Notes: generated from the letters alone by a model not told the origin. A stretch of DNA of 64,000 nucleotides from an uncultured Rothia sp. (GCF_916715725.1 NZ_CAKAPD010000011.1:11551-75550), one strand, 5' to 3'; counted from the stretch's first letter, positions 41,325-50,312 are shown. Translations and numbers: made by a program.

Positions 41325-42518
41325 CTAATTCACTGCCCGGAAGGAGGCGATACGCGCCGCCTTCTTCGTCAGCTCATTCGCCGGCTTGTAACCCAGCGTG
41401 AGGCAAATAGCGCGCCCCTCCACAAAATACAGGGGCAACTTCTCGCGGTCCGCCGGGGAATCCACATCCGCCCAGCGTTCCTGCTCCAAATTGAACGCAA
41501 TATGCGCCACCAAACAATCGATACGGTAATCCCCGAAGCCAAAAGTCTCCAGGGAACCGGTAGAGAAGGTGACGGCAAGACGCCAATCACTGGGCATCTG
41601 CTCATCAGGGTCTATATCCTCGGGATCGCCCGTGTACCAGGGATAAACCTTGAACCGGTCAATATCGGAGTACTGGTAGACCCTGGGCGAACGGAAAATA
41701 CGCCCACGCTTCACCACGGTCGGCGTGAACCGATAGTACGAACGCACCGTACACCACAGGTACGGAATGGCTAGCGCATAGACAATAAGAAACGCTATTG
41801 ACGTCTTACCAATGTAGGTGGGCTCATAACCGAGCAGCTCAGTGTTCGCGAGCGAATGAAGGTAGCAGAGCAAGAAGAAACCACCGACAGGAAGAGCCAC
41901 AAAGAGGAAGATTCCCTGCCCCTTCCAATCAACTTGGATGGGCTCACTACTGGGCATGGCGACCGTGCCGCGGAACGGGGCACTGAGCCGACCCAGCGTC
42001 CTGGTGTAAATAGTGGGCATGCCCAGATGACGTTCATTGGGGCTGAAACCGCGTGCGACGCGCCAACCGCGGCGACCCCAACGCGCCGCCCAATACACCA
42101 TGAGGAACGGCAGAAGCAGCCCCGGAATTAGGATCCCGTCGTACGTCATATCCCAGTACAGAACGAACGTCGAATAGACGATGACACACGCCCAGCCGTA
42201 CACGAGGATATGCCCGAAATCCATAATGGCGTTCGAGCCCTTAACGCTTTCCAACTGGGCTTCAGCCCTGCGGAATGCCGCTTCTTCCTGCTCGGAGGTG
42301 AGGTAAGTGCCAGCATCCGCGAGCTCTGTAATTGCCTCCTTCACATCCTCGACGGGCGAACCCATCACCGAGGTGTAGACCTCGCGCGCTCGCGAGGCGC
42401 CAATAAGCGTCGGGTAGGCGACCTCCACCAGCAGGCAGCACGCCAGGTAGATGAAGAACGCCACCAGCCATACGTTGCGCACCTGCTCCATGGGCAGGCC
42501 CAGGGCTGCAAGGTCCAT
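41325..42518 (-). CDS. Polytopic membrane protein with PH-like domain (2 of 3)
   Basis: The 397-residue product begins MDLAALGLPMEQVRNVWLVA and has about five membrane spans: one at residues 15-35, two near 113-145, and two near 216-260. A PH-like C-terminal part follows, with YRFTPTVVKRGRIFRSPRVY, and the conserved HIAFNLEQERWADVDSPADR and LTLGYKPANE. It is clearly homologous to the next two genes in the array. AGAGAGGA precedes the ATG. Function unknown; the surplus of homologous copies suggests local duplication. Confidence 0.75.
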   Translation of the reverse strand: MDLAALGLPMEQVRNVWLVAFFIYLACCLLVEVAYPTLIGASRAREVYTSVMGSPVEDVKEAITELADAGTYLTSEQEEAAFRRAEAQLESVKGSNAIMDFGHILVYGWACVIVYSTFVLYWDMTYDGILIPGLLLPFLMVYWAARWGRRGWRVARGFSPNERHLGMPTIYTRTLGRLSAPFRGTVAMPSSEPIQVDWKGQGIFLFVALPVGGFFLLCYLHSLANTELLGYEPTYIGKTSIAFLIVYALAIPYLWCTVRSYYRFTPTVVKRGRIFRSPRVYQYSDIDRFKVYPWYTGDPEDIDPDEQMPSDWRLAVTFSTGSLETFGFGDYRIDCLVAHIAFNLEQERWADVDSPADREKLPLYFVEGRAICLTLGYKPANELTKKAARIASFRAVN

Positions 42519-42581
42519 GAATTGTCCTCTCTACAGTGTCTCTCTCTACGGGGTATCGGTGATGGTGTGTCTGTGATGCTC

Positions 42582-42643
42582 AGAAGCCACATGTGTTTCG
42601 AAAAGCCACGTCTTATGTGGCTTCTCGAAACACATGTGGCTTC
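42582..42643. terminator. 62-base nested palindrome between paralogues 2 and 3
   Basis: A perfect 20-base stem AGAAGCCACATGTGTTTCGA (42582-42601) pairs with 42624-42643 and encloses a second hairpin (AAGCCAC 42603-42609 with GTGGCTT 42617-42623). It lies just after the minus-strand gene ending at 42673, so it may end that transcript, but no T run is obvious. Its arm is shared with the hemB terminator. Confidence 0.65.
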
Positions 42644-42672
42644 TCGCGGTATAAGAGCGGTATAAAAGTCGC

Positions 42673-43854
42673 TTACTTGTACTGCGCCTTCTGGAAGGAT
42701 GCGCGGCGTGCCGCCTCCTCCGCATGCTTACCGGCAGGCTTGTAACCCATGGTCGTGCAGATGACGCGGCCGTCCACGAAGTACTTCGCCAACATTTCAC
42801 GGTCCGCCGGCGAATCCAGCTGCGCCCAGCGTTCCTGCTCAATCTTGAATGCAATCTGCGCCACCAAACAATCAATCTGGTGATTATTGAGCGCATAGTT
42901 GTGCTTGCGGCCGCCGGGAAGCAGAATCTCCAGCCGCCACTGGCTCGCGTCCTTCGGGTTCAGTTTGATAGCGTCCGGGTTCTTCGGGTACACACGGAAC
43001 GCGCGAATCTCAGAGTAGGGGCGGGCTTTCGCCGGAAGGAGCAGACGCCCAGCCTGGAACGAATCCGGGTTGTACACCACGTAATCGCGGTTGTACATCA
43101 GCAGCATGAGAATCAGCGGAATGTACGCCGCCGCCAAGAACCAGGAAGCGTGACCGATATAGATCGCTTCCCAATCCTCGTCGATGCTCCAGCCCGCTAG
43201 CGACGTCAAGAAGACAGCGGCGAGCAGGAACGCAATAACGTTGAGCCCCCAGTAGACGGTGCGGTCCTCACGAATCGGCTCCACACCCGGCACGGTGCCG
43301 CGCACACGGAACGGTGCGCTCAGCTTACCCAGCGTCGCCGAGTAGATGCGCGGCATGCCCAGCACACGGTCGTCCTTGCTGTAACCGCGTGCTTCACGCC
43401 AGTGACGGCGACCCCAACGGGCACCGCAATACACCATGAGGAACGGCAGAAGCAGCGCCGGCAACAGGATGCCGTCGTACACGATATCCCAGTACAGGGT
43501 GAAGATGGAGACCGCCACAATCCAGCCCCACAGGTACATGACCGTGTGGAACCAGCCGCTAAACACGCCGGCGCCCTCAATAGAATCCAGCTTCTTCTTT
43601 GCCTTCTTCGTGGCGCTACCCTTACGGGAAGAGCTCAGCGGCGCACCCATCGCGGTACGTTCCGCGGTGGCGCGGCGTGCCTCATCAACAGGCGAGCCGG
43701 ACACCTCAAGGTACAGGTCGGCTGCCTTCTCCTTCTTGATGGGCACCGGGTAGGCGATATCCACCAGCAGGCACAAGCCCAGGTACACCATGAAGGCGAT
43801 CAGCCACACGTCGCGTAGCTGCTCCATGGGCAGGCCCAGAGCGCTCAAATCCAT
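42673..43854 (-). CDS. Polytopic membrane protein with PH-like domain (3 of 3)
   Basis: This 393-residue protein begins MDLSALGLPMEQLRDVWLIA, shares LLPFLMVYCGARWGRRHWRE with its neighbour, and ends with QIAFKIEQERWAQLDSPADR and MGYKPAGK. About five membrane spans and a Lys-rich stretch near residue 82 are visible. It starts 32 bases after the hemL stop with GGAGGTGAG in front, so hemL and this gene probably share a transcript. Family not recognised; no role can be inferred from sequence. Confidence 0.75.
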   Translation of the reverse strand: MDLSALGLPMEQLRDVWLIAFMVYLGLCLLVDIAYPVPIKKEKAADLYLEVSGSPVDEARRATAERTAMGAPLSSSRKGSATKKAKKKLDSIEGAGVFSGWFHTVMYLWGWIVAVSIFTLYWDIVYDGILLPALLLPFLMVYCGARWGRRHWREARGYSKDDRVLGMPRIYSATLGKLSAPFRVRGTVPGVEPIREDRTVYWGLNVIAFLLAAVFLTSLAGWSIDEDWEAIYIGHASWFLAAAYIPLILMLLMYNRDYVVYNPDSFQAGRLLLPAKARPYSEIRAFRVYPKNPDAIKLNPKDASQWRLEILLPGGRKHNYALNNHQIDCLVAQIAFKIEQERWAQLDSPADREMLAKYFVDGRVICTTMGYKPAGKHAEEAARRASFQKAQYK

Positions 43855-43886
43855 GAGCGGCTCACCTCCTTACGTCTCTCAAACCC

Positions 43887-45236
43887 CTACGCGGATGCGG
43901 CAGCAGCGGCGGCAGCCGGAAGAGCCGAGATGATACGGTCCATCGCCTCATCGTCGTGGGCGGCAGAAACGAACCACGCCTCGAATGCGCTCGGCGGCAG
44001 GTACACGCCGGATTCGAGCATGGAGTGGAAGAACGCGTTGTAGCGGCTGGTTGCCGATGCCTTGATGTCGGCGTAGTTGTGCACGCCCGCCTCGGAGGTA
44101 CCAAACGCCACCGAGAAGAGGTTACCGGCGCTCTGGATGGAGTGGTCCACACCGGCGGCGTTGAACGCCTCGGTCAGAGCCTGCTGCAGCTGGGCGCTAC
44201 GCGAATCCAGGTACGCGTAGACGGCGGCATCAGCCAGGGTCAGGGTCGTAATACCCGCCGCGACGGACAGCGGGTTACCGGAGAGGGTACCAGCCTGGTA
44301 GACGGGGCCGACCGGCGCCAGGTGCTCCATGACCTCACGCTTACCGGCCAGCGCCGCGATGGGCATACCGCCACCAATGACCTTACCGAACGTGAAAATA
44401 TCGGGAACCCAGCCGCCATCCTCGGGAGCAGCGTAACCCCAGTAACCAGCCGAAGACACACGGAAACCGGTCAGCACCTCATCAAAAATGACGAGCGCAC
44501 CGTTCGCGTGAGCAATCTCGTGCAGGCCACGGTTGAAACCGGGCTCGGGGGTCACCACACCCATGTTGCAGGGCGCCGCCTCAGTAATAATTGCGGCAAT
44601 CTGACCCTCATGGTTCGCGAACGCCTCACGCACAGCGTCCAGGTCGTTATAGGGCAGAACGATGGTCTCCGCGGCGGTTGCGGCAGTCACGCCAGCAGAA
44701 CCCGGCAGCGCCAGGGTAGCCACTCCCGAACCAGCCTCGGAAAGCAGCGCATCCACGTGACCGTGGTAGCAGCCCGCGAACTTAATAATCTTGTCGCGAC
44801 CGGTCACACCACGCGCCAGACGAATCGCAGTCATGGTCGCCTCAGTACCGGTGGACACCATACGCACCTGATCAATCGCACCGGGAATCGCCGCGTTAAT
44901 ACGGTTGACCACCAGCTCAGCCAGCTCAGCCTCCGGCGCGCTCGCCGCACCAAAGGACAGGCCGCGCTCAGCCGCCTGCTGAACCGCCTCAACCACCTGC
45001 GGATGCGCGTGACCCAGAATCGACGGGCCCCACGAGCAGACCAGGTCAACGTACTCGTTGCCGTCCGCATCGTACAGGTACGCGCCCTTAGCCTTCGCCG
45101 CAAACGCAGGGGTGCCGCCCACAGAATTGAAAGCACGCACCGGGGAATTCACACCGCCGGGAATCACCGCGCGAGAACGCTCAAACAGCTTCTCGCTGGC
45201 TTCGTGGTGCAGCGGGTGGGTAGAGGAAGGAGTCAT
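43887..45236 (-). CDS. hemL: HemL, glutamate-1-semialdehyde aminotransferase
   Basis: This PLP enzyme of 449 residues converts glutamate-1-semialdehyde to 5-aminolevulinate. Signatures: VIPGGVNSPVRAFNSVGG, DLVCSWGPSILGHAHPQVV, GTEATMTAIRLARG, LVIFDEVLTGFRV, and the PLP lysine in FTFGKVIGGGMP. The ATG at 45236 (MTPSSTHP) was chosen; a TTG at 45254 would add six residues. It lies apart from the other heme genes, separated from hemB by the restriction pair and three membrane-protein genes, and points toward hemB. Confidence 0.95.
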   Translation of the reverse strand: MTPSSTHPLHHEASEKLFERSRAVIPGGVNSPVRAFNSVGGTPAFAAKAKGAYLYDADGNEYVDLVCSWGPSILGHAHPQVVEAVQQAAERGLSFGAASAPEAELAELVVNRINAAIPGAIDQVRMVSTGTEATMTAIRLARGVTGRDKIIKFAGCYHGHVDALLSEAGSGVATLALPGSAGVTAATAAETIVLPYNDLDAVREAFANHEGQIAAIITEAAPCNMGVVTPEPGFNRGLHEIAHANGALVIFDEVLTGFRVSSAGYWGYAAPEDGGWVPDIFTFGKVIGGGMPIAALAGKREVMEHLAPVGPVYQAGTLSGNPLSVAAGITTLTLADAAVYAYLDSRSAQLQQALTEAFNAAGVDHSIQSAGNLFSVAFGTSEAGVHNYADIKASATSRYNAFFHSMLESGVYLPPSAFEAWFVSAAHDDEAMDRIISALPAAAAAAASA

Positions 45237-45445
45237 CGTATCGGTGCCTTTCAACAGAGACGGCGAACTAAAGAATTACAGGGGACGATGCGCACCAGGC
45301 AACGGAGCCTGCACGCTATGAGCGTCCCGTACCTAACCATCATAGGCGCTATAGATGAACCGCAGGTGACAAGCACCTGAACGTACCGAAAGGTGACGAT
45401 AAAACACAACAGACAAGTTAGGTAACAGAAAGAAGAATAAGGCGG

Positions 45446-46813
45446 CTACCGCAGGTGCCGGTCGGTGTCCAGACGGTTCAACACCTGAGTGTCCTGATCA
45501 AACAGCCAGTTCTTATCAAAGAGCAGACGCACAAACGCCAAGCCCATACCCAGCGCCATGAAAATCAGTAGGGACTGCACAAAACCGGTCGCCGCCGAAT
45601 ACATGTCACCGCTCGCAAAATGCGACATGGAACGGTAGAACAGCACACCCGGAACCATCGTCACCACCGCCGGAACCGACAGGGAAATACGCGTGTACTT
45701 ACGCTGATGCAGCGGCGCCACAATCTCAGCCAAAATACCCACACCAAACACGGCAATCGTCGCCGCCATATGCGCGGGCATACCCGCCTCCACCATGTGA
45801 ATACGGGCGGGGTTCGCCACCGCAGCAATCACGCCACCCCACACGCACGCCACCGGGGAGGCGGCAAAAAGCATCGCGAAGCCAGCCGCCGCAACACCCG
45901 AAGAAAGCACCTGCAGAAGCAAATCCAGGGTCGGATCCAGAGTAAGAGGCGCCGGAGTAGCCAACGGCAAATGGAACAGCGAACCCAACAGCCACACCGC
46001 AAACGACGCACTAATCAGCAGCAAACCCACATACGTCAGACGCGAAATACCCGCCAAAAAGTCCATACGAGAAATGTCGAGCATGCCCGTCACCATGGGG
46101 AAACCCGGCACCAAGAACAGCACCGACGAAATAAAACCAATCATATGGTTCGGGCTAACCCAACCCGCCGCAACCAGCACATTAACAACCGCAATGTACA
46201 GGCCCGCCGCCAGGAAACCACACGCCATCCACGTCGCCATGTGGCTCACCCCGCGCTTGAGCAGAGTCGAACGCAAATACTGGCCGGCACCCGCCGCCAA
46301 GAACACGACCGAGCACTCTACCAGACCGCCACGGTTCAGAAACGCGAACCCGGCACACGCAACAGCCGACGCCAACGCCAGCATCCACGGGGTGTACAGC
46401 GGCTTCGCCGAATCTATACGGTCCAGCTCGGCGTTCGCCTCAGCCGGGGTAATCTTCTCGGGAAGCTCAGAAATGAACTTACCCAACTGATCCAGCTTAT
46501 GAGCGTTAATGCCCATCGTGCGCTGCTCAGCCACCTCAGTACGGAAATTACCGTCCGTGTACGAAGACGTCGAAATCTCGGTGAAGGTCACCTGCGCGTG
46601 ATGCTCCTTCAACCCCACAGCCTTCGCCAGGCGCGCCATCGACGCCTTAATACGGTAGGCGCTCGCACCCGACTTCATCAGGATGCGGCCCAGGCGGAGC
46701 ACCACCTGAGACTGCGCCACCAAATGCTCATGCGCCAGGCGGGTAGACCCCAGATAGATACTGCGCGTATTAGTGTCAGGGTACGGCTCGGTAGTGCGGG
46801 GCTGATCATCCAT
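45446..46813 (-). CDS. ThrE-type threonine/serine exporter
   Basis: This 455-residue membrane protein has the ThrE/DUF1212 layout: a ~130-residue cytoplasmic N-terminal domain (LRLGRILMKSGASAYRIKAS, TEISTSSYTDGNFRTEV), a first bundle of five spans, then a second ThrE_2 bundle with VPAVVTMVPGVLFYRSMSHF. Known members export threonine and serine in corynebacteria. GGAAGG precedes the ATG. It lies alone between hemL and an exonuclease gene; the 190-base gap before hemL shows only a weak CAGGTG/CACCTG hairpin. Confidence 0.85.
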   Translation of the reverse strand: MDDQPRTTEPYPDTNTRSIYLGSTRLAHEHLVAQSQVVLRLGRILMKSGASAYRIKASMARLAKAVGLKEHHAQVTFTEISTSSYTDGNFRTEVAEQRTMGINAHKLDQLGKFISELPEKITPAEANAELDRIDSAKPLYTPWMLALASAVACAGFAFLNRGGLVECSVVFLAAGAGQYLRSTLLKRGVSHMATWMACGFLAAGLYIAVVNVLVAAGWVSPNHMIGFISSVLFLVPGFPMVTGMLDISRMDFLAGISRLTYVGLLLISASFAVWLLGSLFHLPLATPAPLTLDPTLDLLLQVLSSGVAAAGFAMLFAASPVACVWGGVIAAVANPARIHMVEAGMPAHMAATIAVFGVGILAEIVAPLHQRKYTRISLSVPAVVTMVPGVLFYRSMSHFASGDMYSAATGFVQSLLIFMALGMGLAFVRLLFDKNWLFDQDTQVLNRLDTDRHLR

Positions 46814-46972
46814 GAGAGGCCTTCCGGGTCGTGCTATTCACGTGCTATTCGTTGCAGGTGCGGTCACCTTCTAGCATAGGGGAGAAGCCCCGGCGGGGAT
46901 AGTGTCAGCCCGTCAGTAAAGGAGAGATATGGTGGGCGGTTGGGGAGCGGGAGGGGAGGAACGAGAGTGAGT

Positions 46973-47668
46973 TTAGCGGCGCACCGGCCAGCGGCCGTCA
47001 ATGACCTCAGATTCCTTACCCGGCTGCGTACGCAACCACGCCTGGAAGCTTGCCGCCTGTTCCGCCGCCCACTGAATCTGCTGCTCGTGCAGCTGGCGCG
47101 CATCCACGTTGAGGACCTCGGGGAACTGTTCGGTCAGCTTCACCAACAGACGCTCCGCCGCAAGGGCGTCATCAGCGGAAGTGTGCGCGTTTTCCAGGGA
47201 GACACCGTACTCGGCGGCGAGAACCTCCAGGGTGCGCTTGCCGCGCTTACGCGGAATCACGTGCTTATGCAGAACGTACGGGTCGAGCACTACACCCGGC
47301 GGCAGTTCACCGTTGGCAATATTGTGGCGCAGCATCTCGTGGTGCAGCACCGAAAAATCGTAGGCTGCATTGAACGCAATAATCGGCACGCCGTCCAGGT
47401 TCAGCGCACCAATCGCGCCGGCAAGCTCCCACACCACTTCGCGGGCGGGACGGCCGTGCTCACGCGCGTACTCAGTTGTAATACCGTGCACGGCGGCGGC
47501 ACCGGCAGGGATCTCAACGCCGGGGTCAGCCAGCCACTCGCCACGGCGCACCACGTTACCCTGAGGGTCCAGCAGGATCAGGGAAGCAGTCACGATGCGG
47601 GCGGTGGTGACGTCCACACCGGTGGTTTCAAGATCAAAAGTGGCGCGCAGGCCGTTCATCCAGGTCAT
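46973..47668 (-). CDS. DnaQ-like 3'-5' exonuclease
   Basis: This 231-residue DEDDh exonuclease has ExoI motif ATFDLETTGVD, AAAVHGITTEYA, ExoII IIAFNAAYDFSVLHHE, and ExoIII HTSADDALAAERL. It resembles the epsilon-type exonucleases common in actinobacteria for DNA or RNA 3' processing. Upstream of the ATG at 47668, TAGTCT is six bases away and no ribosome-binding site is present, so the transcript may be leaderless; a second Met four codons in is possible. The A+T-rich island begins just behind it. Confidence 0.9.
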   Translation of the reverse strand: MTWMNGLRATFDLETTGVDVTTARIVTASLILLDPQGNVVRRGEWLADPGVEIPAGAAAVHGITTEYAREHGRPAREVVWELAGAIGALNLDGVPIIAFNAAYDFSVLHHEMLRHNIANGELPPGVVLDPYVLHKHVIPRKRGKRTLEVLAAEYGVSLENAHTSADDALAAERLLVKLTEQFPEVLNVDARQLHEQQIQWAAEQAASFQAWLRTQPGKESEVIDGRWPVRR

Positions 47669-47936
47669 GCTATAAGACTAACCCAGCGGGGCAACAGGCG
47701 CGCGTCTGGTGGTCACGCGGCTGTGGATAAGCAAGAAACGGTTCTTTCTTCTGCTATATAACCTGTTCGGAAGCAACGTGAACGTCTGTATGTAAGCTGT
47801 GGAAGATGGCCATCAATTAGCTCAGGTGACCCCTAGCTGGGCTATGGAATCTCTGTCTAGAGAAGCCGAAAAGATAAACTACCTGATGAGGTGATGAGAG
47901 AATTTGAAGGTATCATATATTTACTGAAGTTTTACA

Positions 47937-47975
47937 CCCCCCCCCGGACAAGGAGGTTCCAAATTTATGGGATAA
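47937..47975 (+). promoter_or_regulatory. C9 tract and two-codon mini-ORF before the ATPase/nuclease pair
   Basis: Nine C bases (47937-47945) are followed by a strong ribosome-binding site AGGAGG (47951-47956) and ATG-GGA-TAA (47967-47975), a start codon, one codon and a stop. A second AGGAGG (48025-48030) precedes the true gene at 48036. The gap 47669-47936 contains A+T-rich DNA without other recognisable elements. Confidence 0.5.
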
Positions 47976-48035
47976 GATAATTTTTAGTTATTCTAAATAG
48001 TTCCATTGGGTTTTTATTTTATTCAGGAGGATATC

Positions 48036-49598
48036 GTGAAATATTGTATTCATAATATGGGGCCAGTCCGGTATGCTGAATACTCTCTCGAAACATTCAA
48101 TATTATATGTGGCTTGAATAATACTGGTAAAACATATGTTACATATAGTTTGTTTGGATTTCTAAGTGGCTGGGAAGGGATTTTTGACCCTTTTGCATCT
48201 CATAGTGGATTTAATGTTAAATCAATTAATCTGAAAGATCTTTTGAAGACGAGAGAATCGAAGGTTGATTTGGGGGAGTATGTTAATCCATCTTCGGGAG
48301 ATGTTTCTTTGTTGCAGGAATTTTTGGATGGGTTGTGTAATGTATACTCGCGAAGTTTAGATGCTATATTTGCTGCTGAAGGTGCTAAATTTACCGATAG
48401 TTATTTGCGAATCCATTTGGATGAATCGGATATTCAGAAAATATGTGAATCACAATGGGTTCTGGATGTAAATATTCCTGTCCCATCGGAAGATGGAGAT
48501 GATTGGGAGAATGTGGCTATCTCCGCCGAGAAAAAAGAAGGTGAATTGTGTGTGTACTTCAAACTGAAAGACATGGCAAGTAATGGTCTTTTGGCTTTAT
48601 CTACCTTCAGTTCTGAAAAAATTAGGAGAATTGATGATGGGATATCGTTTGCGCTTATAAGGCTTATCCTAAAATCTGTGTTTCCTCGGCCATATATATC
48701 AAGCGCTGAAAGGACAGGAATTGTCACGTTCCGAGAGGGATTGATGGTTGCTCGCCAGAATTTTGTTTCGTCAATAGTGTCTAAGATGAAAAATCGCGGT
48801 GATAGTAGAAATAGGGCTATGCGTGACTCCTTGTTTAGTGAGGAGATTTCTGTTGATCCGCAGTATGATTTTGAATATCCTTCTGCGATTCAGTCTAATA
48901 TCGACTTTATGACGAGGATTAAAACCGTTATTAAGAAGGATAGCTACATTTATCAAAATCATAAAAATATCCTTGAATATTTCTTGAATATTAGTGAAGG
49001 CGAATATCGATATTCAAGTTCATCTATTGGTTACTTTTTATCAAAGGGAGGAGTTAAATCAAAAAAGCGAAATAGTCGCTTTAGTCTTGACGAAGTTTCT
49101 AGCTCGGTTAGGGCTTTGGTTGATTTGTGGTTCTATCTCCGTTATTATGCCCGCAAGGGAGATTTGTTGATAATTGATGAGCCTGAATTGAATCTACATC
49201 CCCGGAATCAACGTCTGATGGCCCGTCTTTTGGCAATGATTTCCCGAGCAGGAATTAATATTCTTATTACAACTCATAGTGAGTATATTATTCGAGAATT
49301 GAATTATCTAATTCGCATGAAGTCTGTATGGGAAGAGGCGAATGCTAATAATCCAGATATTATTTCAGAGTATGATGAATCTATGTTGATAAAATACGAT
49401 GAAATGAATGTTTATGTGACAGGGCCTGCTAGCATTTTTGTCCCCAAAGAACCTGCGCCTAAAAGGTTAAGAAGGCAAAAAGTGAATACCCTCTCCAGGG
49501 TTGAAGTTAGTGAATATGGAATAAAGATGGACTCCTTTAATAGCGTAATAGATGATATGAATAGGTTGGAAGATTATATCTATTGGGGGGTTGGATGA
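48036..49598 (+). CDS. ABC/AAA-type ATPase of a two-gene putative defence system
   Basis: This 520-residue ATPase begins KYCIHNMGPVRYAEYSLETF, followed by Walker A GLNNTGKT (residues 26-33). A long variable middle (about 50-330) ends with ISSAERTGIVTFREG (about 230) and a signature-like SSSVRALVDLW. Walker B is LLIIDEPELNLHP with Asp381-Glu382, and the H-loop is ITTHSEY with His414. This is the head arrangement of Rad50/OLD-type abortive-infection ATPases, but no TOPRIM domain follows. GTG at 48036 has AGGAGG five bases upstream. Stop overlaps the next gene's ATG (ATGA). DNA is strongly A+T-rich, a sign of transfer. Confidence 0.85.
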   Translation: MKYCIHNMGPVRYAEYSLETFNIICGLNNTGKTYVTYSLFGFLSGWEGIFDPFASHSGFNVKSINLKDLLKTRESKVDLGEYVNPSSGDVSLLQEFLDGLCNVYSRSLDAIFAAEGAKFTDSYLRIHLDESDIQKICESQWVLDVNIPVPSEDGDDWENVAISAEKKEGELCVYFKLKDMASNGLLALSTFSSEKIRRIDDGISFALIRLILKSVFPRPYISSAERTGIVTFREGLMVARQNFVSSIVSKMKNRGDSRNRAMRDSLFSEEISVDPQYDFEYPSAIQSNIDFMTRIKTVIKKDSYIYQNHKNILEYFLNISEGEYRYSSSSIGYFLSKGGVKSKKRNSRFSLDEVSSSVRALVDLWFYLRYYARKGDLLIIDEPELNLHPRNQRLMARLLAMISRAGINILITTHSEYIIRELNYLIRMKSVWEEANANNPDIISEYDESMLIKYDEMNVYVTGPASIFVPKEPAPKRLRRQKVNTLSRVEVSEYGIKMDSFNSVIDDMNRLEDYIYWGVG

Positions 49599-50269
49599 TT
49601 AAACTTTTTGAAAATCTTTTTAATGGTAAAGTAGTTAATTTTCTAACCGACCCACGAGATGGTTTTGTGGTGGGTGAGCCGGAGAACGGAAATCATTCTG
49701 GCTATACTCTTCGTATTATTGGGATTCCTAAAGGGGCATATTTGATTGACATAGATAATAATTTTAATGTTACTTCCATTTTCGGTAGTTGTCACTCCCA
49801 AGCGAAACGCCCCGACTATATGATTGTTGATCCATCTAATTCTGTCGTTTGCGTTATTGAACTGAAAGGGGGGAAACGCAAGAGGCGTGATATTGTAAGT
49901 CAGTTGAAGGGGGGAGAAGCATTTTTAAAGTACTGTGATACTGTAATTAAGGTTTTCTCGTCAAACGGAAATAGAAAGTCTTGCCCATGCCCTTGCGAAT
50001 GGTGCCAGAATAGTACTGAACATAGTGAATATAAAGTTCGATATGTGAATATTACCGGTTTGTCGGATGATGCTAAACCAAGTAAAGAAAAATATAGAGC
50101 AGCAGGTTCTCCAAAGCGAAGGATATCCCCTCCTGCAGTCAACTCTAAAGTTGAAAACACTCCAGATAGATTTGCGAAACTTGGATTGGAACATATGTTT
50201 TTTGATGATGCTGGAGAAAAACAAATTTATTGGAATAAAATTTTATATACTGAAAGCGTAGAGGAATAA
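49595..50269 (+). CDS. PD-(D/E)XK-like nuclease partner of the ATPase
   Basis: The product has 224 residues. The putative nuclease core is RPDYMIVDPSNSVVCVIELK: Asp74, then Glu89-Leu-Lys91, with a 14-residue gap between Asp and Glu typical of PD-(D/E)XK enzymes. Gln103 in IVSQLKGGEAF could be the usual next motif. A cysteine cluster SCPCPCEWC (130-137) may bind zinc. A basic C-terminal third follows. The ATG overlaps the ATPase stop by four bases, so they are coupled. I recognise no named family. The reading of a nuclease is inference from the motif. Confidence 0.75.
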   Translation: MIKLFENLFNGKVVNFLTDPRDGFVVGEPENGNHSGYTLRIIGIPKGAYLIDIDNNFNVTSIFGSCHSQAKRPDYMIVDPSNSVVCVIELKGGKRKRRDIVSQLKGGEAFLKYCDTVIKVFSSNGNRKSCPCPCEWCQNSTEHSEYKVRYVNITGLSDDAKPSKEKYRAAGSPKRRISPPAVNSKVENTPDRFAKLGLEHMFFDDAGEKQIYWNKILYTESVEE

Positions 50270-50287
50270 AAAGGTTGGGAAAAGAGC

Positions 50288-50312
50288 GGGCGGCGGGGCG
50301 GACCCGCCGCCC
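50288..50312. other. GC-rich hairpin between the nuclease gene and adnA
   Basis: GGGCGGCGGG (50288-50297) pairs perfectly with CCCGCCGCCC (50303-50312) around a five-base loop. It has no T run. It ends just before TAGACT (50319-50324), the likely -10 of adnA, so it may both end the island transcript and sit in the adnA promoter. Confidence 0.55.
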
